DNA of 18,270 nt from UBA5195 sp034432755 (GTDB lineage: Bacteria > Chloroflexota > Anaerolineae > Anaerolineales > Villigracilaceae): contig DAOUBQ010000034.1 of assembly GCA_034432755.1 (NCBI GenBank), forward strand, positions 1 to 18,270, given 5' to 3'. Under the pieces are notes generated by a model. The model saw nothing but the letters and a program-made list of their open reading frames with translations, was not told the DNA's origin and searched no databases. Made by a program: the position numbers and the translations under genes. Positions 14,346 to 18,270 of this stretch are shown one piece after another. The first letter of the stretch is position 1, and every line of letters begins with the position of its first letter.

Positions 14346-15314
14346 CTATTTTCCCAACTTTGTCACCACCACATTATCGAAATACGCCATTTGTACCTGG
14401 TAAGCCAGCAGCCCCAGCCCGCCCTGAGCGTATTTGTCATCCTGGGCTTGCGCCGCCAGTTGGTCATTCACGAAGAAACGAATCTCTGCCCCGTGTACTT
14501 CGAGGCGCAAATTGTAGGGCGCGCCAGAACGCAGCGGGTAGGCGGGGTTTTCGGCCAGCGTCTCGCCCTGGCAGTCTCCGCCCATATCATCGAAGCGGAA
14601 GATAGTGACCCCCAGTCGGTTGCCACCCGCCCGGTAGCCAGAACAATTGGGCTGGCGGGCGCTGCGCGCCACCAGGTAAATCTGTTCATATTGACCGGAT
14701 TGAAAGACAACGTCTACGCTAAAGGCGTAATCCACCCAATCGTCGGATATGAGCAGGTAGGCATTCGGCACGCTCTCTGGGGGCTGGTTTTGCACGCCCA
14801 GGCCAAACCCACCCTCCAGCGGGAGAATCTCCCAGCGGCCATCGTTGAGATTGCGCCAATTCGAGAGTTCGCCGTTCTCGAAATCATCCACATACAACGC
14901 GCCCCCGGCAGGCACGGCCCGGTAGTCTGCCGGGGCCGAGGCGGCGCTGGAAATCGAGGGCAGCAAGACCGCTGCCAGGTAGAGACCCACAAAGGCGAGA
15001 AAGACTACGAAAACCAGGACAGGGACGAAATAACGCGAAACCCGCCAGACGGGGACATCTGCACCCGTCTGGGGCAAAGAAACGGCCTGCCGGGAGGCTT
15101 CCAGCGCCAACTGGAGAGATTCCTGCTCTGCTGCGGAGAGTTCGAGACCCTGACCGAAGGCCTCCAGGTAGGTTTCAGAAGGCAGGTAGCCGCTGCCAAG
15201 TGTTTCGGTGCGGCTGATGACGCTATGATGGAAATGGATGCGCCCGGCCAGCCCTTTTTGGGTCAGGCCGGCGCGTTTACGGTAACGGCGGAGTAAGGCG
15301 GCGAGGTCAGTCAT
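14346..15314 (-). CDS. membrane-anchored XRE-family regulator with beta-sandwich ectodomain
   Basis: A 322-residue single-pass protein. Residues ~1-65 are an XRE/Cro helix-turn-helix (LLRRYRKRAGLTQKGLAGRI, then HSVISRTETLGSGYLPS). Residues ~95-120 are one strong TM segment preceded by basic residues (WRVSRYFVPVLVFVVFLAFV), so the HTH is cytoplasmic and the C-terminus outside. Residues ~140-320 look like a concanavalin/LamG or DUF1080-like beta-sandwich (DDFENGELSNW, then DGRWEILPLEGGFGLGV, LRLEVHGAEIRFFVNDQL, YFDNVVV). Such domains often bind glycans. It could be a one-component surface sensor that controls the divergent lipoprotein gene or the ABC operon 90 bases downstream; this is inference. 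The SD before the ATG is poor. Confidence 0.85.
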   Translation of the reverse strand: MTDLAALLRRYRKRAGLTQKGLAGRIHFHHSVISRTETLGSGYLPSETYLEAFGQGLELSAAEQESLQLALEASRQAVSLPQTGADVPVWRVSRYFVPVLVFVVFLAFVGLYLAAVLLPSISSAASAPADYRAVPAGGALYVDDFENGELSNWRNLNDGRWEILPLEGGFGLGVQNQPPESVPNAYLLISDDWVDYAFSVDVVFQSGQYEQIYLVARSARQPNCSGYRAGGNRLGVTIFRFDDMGGDCQGETLAENPAYPLRSGAPYNLRLEVHGAEIRFFVNDQLAAQAQDDKYAQGGLGLLAYQVQMAYFDNVVVTKLGK

Positions 15315-15315
15315 G

Positions 15316-15330
15316 TTTTCGAAAATTTTC
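15316..15330. promoter_or_regulatory. overlapping palindromes next to the XRE start codon
   Basis: TTTTCGAAAA (15316-15325) and GAAAATTTTC (15321-15330) are two perfect overlapping 10-base palindromes directly upstream of the XRE-regulator ATG. They sit where its ribosome would bind. They could be an autoregulatory operator. AT-rich palindromes this short also arise by chance. Confidence 0.3.
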
Positions 15331-15331
15331 T

Positions 15332-15359
15332 TTGACGATGAATCGCTTTCAATTATGGC
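15332..15359 (+). promoter_or_regulatory. possible promoter for the divergent lipoprotein
   Basis: TTGACG (15332-15337), a 16-base spacer and TATGGC (15354-15359) stand 48 bases before the lipoprotein start. The -35 is good and the -10 weak, which would suit an activator-dependent promoter. Confidence 0.4.
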
Positions 15360-15371
15360 ACAATTCTGGCA
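15350..15371. repeat. 11-bp tandem direct repeat in the divergent promoter region
   Basis: CAATTATGGCA (15350-15360) is followed at once by CAATTCTGGCA (15361-15371), with ten of eleven bases identical. The repeat spacing is one helical turn, and the repeat overlaps the putative -10 of the lipoprotein promoter. It is a candidate binding site for the adjacent XRE regulator. Confidence 0.45.
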
Positions 15372-15407
15372 GGTGGAATCACCAATTCATTCCCAATCGG
15401 AGAAACC

Positions 15408-16178
15408 ATGAAAACTCGCCTTATTTTGCTCAGCCTGACCCTGGCCCTGCTGGCGGCCTGTCAGCCCGCGCCAACCCCACTACCGCCAACAGCCACGCCC
15501 ATTCCCTCGGCCACGCTAACACCATCCCCCATCCCCACGCAGACGCCTGTTCCCCCCACCGCCACACCCATCCCGCCCACGCCCACCCTCGAGCCGCCCT
15601 CGGCCGCCGCGCAATTCCTGCAAGACCTGACCGTAACCTACTACGACCCCTTCGACGAAAACCTGGGCTGGGGCATGGACATCGGCGTTATCAAAGACGG
15701 CATGTTGGAAGTCGTCGGCGATGGCTGGCGCGGCCTTTCGCTGGATACGCGCGATTTTGCGGAAGGTCAGGGGCTGATTCTAAATGTGAAATACGCTGCG
15801 CCCAATGCTCATTTTGAAATGCTGCTGGACCATGGCGCCTGGGATACCGAGGGCTACCGCCGCTTTGGGATTATCGTGGAAAAATACCCGCAGTCGAACC
15901 TGTGGCGCAAGAACAACCCGGTGGCTTTCAACAACTTGAACGGTAACTTCCGCCCGCAGGCTGATACCTGGTATAGCGTGCTGATGGCCGTTGGGTCAGA
16001 TGGCGAATTCCTGGCAGTGTGGTGGGACCCGGCCAACCCGACTCAAATCATCAAATACCGCGAAAAATTCGGCAAAGATTGGGCCGGACTGGATTGGAAG
16101 TTCCACATTGGCGGCAACTATGGCACAGTCTGGTTTGACGAGTTGCGCGAAGTCCAGTTTAGCGGGTTCAAGAAGTAA
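15408..16178 (+). CDS. surface lipoprotein with Pro/Thr linker and beta-sandwich domain
   Basis: A 256-residue secreted lipoprotein. The start has GGAG five bases upstream. Residues 1-18 are a type II signal with lipobox LAAC (C18). Residues ~19-65 are a Pro/Thr-rich linker built on repeated PTATPIP-like units, typical of Chloroflexota exported proteins. Residues ~75-256 contain YYDPFDENLGWGMD, IKDGMLEVVGDGWRGLSL and a C-terminal WKFHIGGNYGTVWFDELREV. This looks like a concanavalin/LamG or DUF1080-like beta-sandwich. The domain is of the same general kind as the ectodomain of the divergent XRE protein and lies outside the membrane. Glycan or cell-wall binding is possible but unproven. A hairpin terminator within the MITE-like element lies 50 bases downstream. 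Confidence 0.85.
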   Translation: MKTRLILLSLTLALLAACQPAPTPLPPTATPIPSATLTPSPIPTQTPVPPTATPIPPTPTLEPPSAAAQFLQDLTVTYYDPFDENLGWGMDIGVIKDGMLEVVGDGWRGLSLDTRDFAEGQGLILNVKYAAPNAHFEMLLDHGAWDTEGYRRFGIIVEKYPQSNLWRKNNPVAFNNLNGNFRPQADTWYSVLMAVGSDGEFLAVWWDPANPTQIIKYREKFGKDWAGLDWKFHIGGNYGTVWFDELREVQFSGFKK

Positions 16179-16198
16179 ACAGCGAATTTCCTATCATC

Positions 16199-16321
16199 AA
16201 GGGGCTGTCTAAAAAGCCCAAAAAACAGACGGCGACCGCCAGAGATGGTGGTCGCCGTTTTGAATTAGCGCCAGGTATATCGGCGAAATGCTATTTCGCC
16301 CTACTTTTTGGACAGCCCCTT
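16199..16321. mobile_element. MITE-like palindromic element, 123 bp
   Basis: The ends are 18-base inverted repeats matching at 17 positions: AAGGGGCTGTCTAAAAAG (16199-16216) and CTTTTTGGACAGCCCCTT (16304-16321). The GGGGCTGTC-plus-A-run form resembles ends of transposase-mobilised elements. There is no room for a transposase, so it would be non-autonomous. Inside are two hairpins: 16229-16258 (12-bp stem, one G-T) and GGCGAAAT/ATTTCGCC at 16282-16300. No clear target-site duplication is seen. It fills the gap between convergent genes. Confidence 0.68.
16229..16261 (+). terminator. terminator-like hairpin inside the MITE-like element
   Basis: ACGGCGACCGCC (16229-16240), loop AGAGAT and GGTGGTCGCCGT (16247-16258) are followed by a short T run. 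It would end transcription of the lipoprotein gene. The core resembles the hairpin at 18142-18169. Confidence 0.6.
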
Positions 16322-16332
16322 CGATTGCCAGT

Positions 16333-16980
16333 TCAAGGCCCTTCCCGGTTACCAAATGACCAGTTCAGGTCTGTGTAGAGCGTTTCGGCGCGATAAACCC
16401 GGTCGGGTATCCGTTGCAGGCGGGCGGCCATGGAGGGCGTTATCAGGGGAACGGGCTTGCGGCGGTAGAAAATTTGGTAGAGTTGGTTCGCTCCGGCTTC
16501 GTCCCAGGCCCAATTCAGGTTAACATAGCGCGAGGCGTCAAACGGGCGGGTATAGCCGCGCAGGGTTTTGGTCTGGTGGATGCTGCAATAATGCTCGAAG
16601 TAGGTCATCACCAGCTCACGCAGGTTCTTGTATACTGGTTCGCGGAACCCCAGGTTGACGTAGTTCGATTTGGCGACTGCGCCCCAACGCCCCTCGATTT
16701 GATAGAGCGCCAGCACATGGTCATCGTCCGCGCCGGGGTCGGGAACCAGGTCAATGAGCAGGGGACGGAATCCAAGTTGCCACAGCGCCAGGGCAGCCAG
16801 GAAACCGCCATCGAGACAGTGACACTGGTTATCTTGCATTACGTTCAACGGTGAGCGGTCACGCTCCTCGGCGATGTAGGGCATCGAATCGAGATATTGC
16901 TGGATGTCAAAGGGGCTGGCGAGGCTGGCGAATCGCTCCTGTAAGGCGCGCGGCAGGCGGGACTGGAATTGTTCTAACAT
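16333..16980 (-). CDS. hypothetical protein, transglutaminase-like fold suspected
   Basis: A 215-residue soluble protein. The start at 16980 (MLEQFQSRLP) is preferred. An open frame extends to 17250, but the extra 90 residues look like translated non-coding DNA (CTPTDEGVGVRGLGFG). The region DNQCHCLDGGFLAALALWQLGFRP carries C53/C55 followed by an Ala/Leu helix, and DPGADDDHVLALYQ has H88, then KSNYVNL with N106. The Cys-helix, DxxHV and Asp/Asn order resembles transglutaminase-like cysteine enzymes, but this is a motif impression only. There is no signal peptide. No SD is seen; TAAAAT ends seven bases before the ATG (16993-16988), so the mRNA may be leaderless. It is convergent with the lipoprotein gene and divergent from the membrane-protein gene. 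Confidence 0.7.
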   Translation of the reverse strand: MLEQFQSRLPRALQERFASLASPFDIQQYLDSMPYIAEERDRSPLNVMQDNQCHCLDGGFLAALALWQLGFRPLLIDLVPDPGADDDHVLALYQIEGRWGAVAKSNYVNLGFREPVYKNLRELVMTYFEHYCSIHQTKTLRGYTRPFDASRYVNLNWAWDEAGANQLYQIFYRRKPVPLITPSMAARLQRIPDRVYRAETLYTDLNWSFGNREGP

Positions 16981-17024
16981 AGCGTGTATTTTACCAATTA
17001 CGCGATAAAATACTATTCTACGCT

Positions 17025-17082
17025 TTGTCATCCAAAATCTCTCGTTTTTGCCAAAGTTAGGAGATTTCGACCTCCATGACAA
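17025..17082 (+). promoter_or_regulatory. nested inverted repeat in the leader of the downstream plus-strand genes
   Basis: TTGTCAT (17025-17031) pairs with ATGACAA (17076-17082), and AAATCTC (17035-17041) pairs with GAGATTT (17061-17067), giving a long interrupted hairpin. Its 3' arm touches the SD (AAGGA, 17081-17085) of the small ORF at 17092. It could modulate translation or be a protein-binding site. Confidence 0.35.
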
Positions 17083-17091
17083 GGACAGACA

Positions 17092-17304
17092 ATGAGCCGC
17101 TTCAAGAAAAACCTGGTCTTTTTGCTTCTCTTCATTCTTTGTCCCGAAACCCAGCCCTCGAACACCAACACCCTCATCGGTGGGCGTGCAAGTTGGGTTT
17201 GGGTGGCATCTTTCCACGAAGAAGCGATGACCTTTGAGGAACTGCTCCAAAAAGCCGAGCAGAAGATGCTCAAACCGGGGACGTTTTTAGTGGGCAAGCA
17301 ATGA
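17092..17304 (+). CDS. possible small protein, translationally coupled to a membrane protein
   Basis: A 70-residue reading frame with AAGGA six bases before the ATG. It begins MSRFKKNLVFLLLFILC, which resembles a short export signal or TM anchor, although the -1 residue before Cys is not that of a normal lipobox. It ends FEELLQKAEQKMLKPGTFLV. Its stop overlaps the start of the next gene (ATGA), the usual mark of coupled genes. The middle (ETQPSNTNTLIGGRASWVW) has little coding character. A shorter alternative from ATG 17227 would give a 25-residue peptide, mostly helical. No family was recognised. It may be a real small gene or only a leader ORF that delivers ribosomes to the next start. Confidence 0.4.
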   Translation: MSRFKKNLVFLLLFILCPETQPSNTNTLIGGRASWVWVASFHEEAMTFEELLQKAEQKMLKPGTFLVGKQ

Positions 17305-18110
17305 ATTTACTCAAATCTTTTCTCACTTCTTTGCAGAACGAAAATCTTTTGCAGCGCAGTGAGCGGATGCTGCCCGCCGCGCTCTACGGTGCGTTGGCCG
17401 CATCTGCCTTCATCCTGTCGAATGCGCTGGTTAACGTCTACTCCTTCCCCAACCTGCCGCTGGGCGTGGATTGGGTCCATCTCTTCGGGATGTGGGTAGG
17501 GTTCAGCGCGGCTTTTGGGCTGGCCGGGGTCATTGCGGGCTGGTTCACGGAGGAATACCAGGGAATTGTGGCGGGCGGCGCAATTATCACGGCCCTGCTG
17601 GCGGTCGTCTTTTATTTTCAGATGGGCGCGGAGGGCGGGGCCGTGACCCTGCAATCCATCCTGATGGCCGTGCCGCTGGTCGGGGTCAGCATGTTGGCGG
17701 CGGCAGCCTTGCGCTGGACCGCCCGGCGGCACAACCAACTCATCCACCAAGAATCTGCCAAGGCGCGCCCCAGGCGGCTGGCCGGGCATATCCTGGTGAT
17801 TGTGTTGGTGGGGGCTTTTGTGGGCGTTTTGGGCCGTATGGATTTACCTGCCGAACAAACCCTGTCTAAATTCCACGCTTCTCTGCAGGCTGCGCCCAAC
17901 GACCCCTCGGTTTGGGTGCAGTTACCGCTTAAGCAGGTGCCGGCCCTGTCGGAGCATTTTGGCGTGGGTTATCGTTTTTATGCGCGCCGCTCGGCCTTTG
18001 CGCTTGGCTCACTCGACCTGACCGTGCGCTTTGCAGACGGCTTCGTGCTGGAATGTGCGCTGCCGGTGGGTAGCCTCAATTTTTTCACCAATTGTTGGGA
18101 AGGGCAATAG
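17301..18110 (+). CDS. polytopic membrane protein of unknown function
   Basis: A 269-residue protein. No family was recognised. About five TM segments are visible: ~26-48 (ALYGALAASAFILSNALVNV), ~57-80 (FGMWVGFSAAFGLAGVIAGW), ~88-108, ~114-138 and ~160-180 (ILVIVLVGAFVGVLGRM). A cytoplasmic-type basic loop (RWTARRHNQLIHQESAKARP) lies before the last segment. The C-terminal ~85 residues are hydrophilic and probably form a small extracytoplasmic or cytoplasmic domain. The ATG overlaps the stop of the small ORF upstream, and no strong SD of its own is seen, so translation coupling is likely. A terminator follows 31 bases after the stop. Confidence 0.78.
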   Translation: MNLLKSFLTSLQNENLLQRSERMLPAALYGALAASAFILSNALVNVYSFPNLPLGVDWVHLFGMWVGFSAAFGLAGVIAGWFTEEYQGIVAGGAIITALLAVVFYFQMGAEGGAVTLQSILMAVPLVGVSMLAAAALRWTARRHNQLIHQESAKARPRRLAGHILVIVLVGAFVGVLGRMDLPAEQTLSKFHASLQAAPNDPSVWVQLPLKQVPALSEHFGVGYRFYARRSAFALGSLDLTVRFADGFVLECALPVGSLNFFTNCWEGQ

Positions 18111-18141
18111 TAAGAGCTGCCAAAACAACCTTCAAGAAGAA

Positions 18142-18176
18142 CAGCGACCGCCCAACCTGGCGGTCGCTGCATTTTC
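18142..18176 (+). terminator. intrinsic terminator after the membrane-protein gene
   Basis: CAGCGACCGCC (18142-18152), a six-base loop and GGCGGTCGCTG (18159-18169) form an 11-bp GC-rich stem followed by CATTTTCC. The T run is short. The stem core matches the hairpin inside the MITE-like element. Confidence 0.78.
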
Positions 18177-18270
18177 CTTACTGTAGTTTCGCCAAAATAA
18201 TGAGATGAGCACTGGTAAATCTGGTAGGATTTGTTTACAACAACAAAACCCACTGGCAGAGGAAACCAAT
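18177..18270. other. right-edge intergenic stretch
   Basis: No complete gene is visible. The last bases (CAGAGGAAACCAAT) look like an SD followed by the first two bases of an ATG, so a plus-strand gene may begin at the window edge. This cannot be confirmed without the next bases. Confidence 0.3.

Noticed and set aside
16981..17250. 90-residue N-terminal extension of the transglutaminase-like protein
   Set aside because: Composition is unlike protein, and it covers the divergent promoter region and the small plus-strand ORF.

Overview
The window has about 57% GC by eye and reads as chromosomal DNA of a Chloroflexota bacterium, probably Anaerolineae-like. This is inference from protein style, since there is no rRNA or other phylogenetic marker. 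The hints are Pro/Thr-rich linkers behind lipoprotein signals, adaptor lipoproteins paired with MacB/FtsX-type permeases, a CarD-like regulator, feoAB divergent from a DtxR-family repressor, and GTG starts with strong Shine-Dalgarno (SD) sites. No RNA gene, CRISPR array or complete insertion sequence was seen. No stretch longer than 300 bases lacks a gene.

Layout. (1) 1-2887, minus strand: an Lrp/AsnC regulator, a glutamate-1-semialdehyde-aminomutase-like enzyme and a second class-III aminotransferase that runs off the left edge. This looks like an amino-acid or amine catabolic operon. (2) 2888-4508: a divergent promoter region, a short two-domain S1 RNA-binding protein, a strong terminator, a near-consensus promoter, and an A-type iron-sulfur carrier (HesB/IscA) with a cysteine-rich tail. 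(3) 4510-7825: feoA-feoB-feoC-like ferrous iron uptake on the minus strand, divergent from a DtxR-family metalloregulator. A palindromic AT-rich operator candidate lies between them. Together with the Fe-S carrier this makes an iron block. (4) 7937-8428: a CarD-like RNA-polymerase-binding regulator. (5) 8554-14255, minus strand: a four-gene export operon with two ATPases, one of them fused to a cyclic-nucleotide-binding-like domain, a two-module FtsX permease and an adaptor lipoprotein. (6) 14346-16178: a membrane-anchored XRE regulator with a beta-sandwich ectodomain, divergent from a surface lipoprotein with a similar kind of domain. (7) 16199-16321: a small palindromic MITE-like element. 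(8) 16333-18110: a transglutaminase-like hypothetical protein, a possible small ORF and a polytopic membrane protein.

The points most worth a second look are the ATPase/cNMP-domain fusion with a degenerate ABC signature, the membrane-tethered XRE regulator paired with a lipoprotein, and three tandem 7- or 8-bp repeats with inverted copies. Each of those repeats overlaps the stop codon of an upstream gene inside an operon. The metal-ligand set of the DtxR protein is also unusual. All function calls come from reading motifs; no database search was possible.
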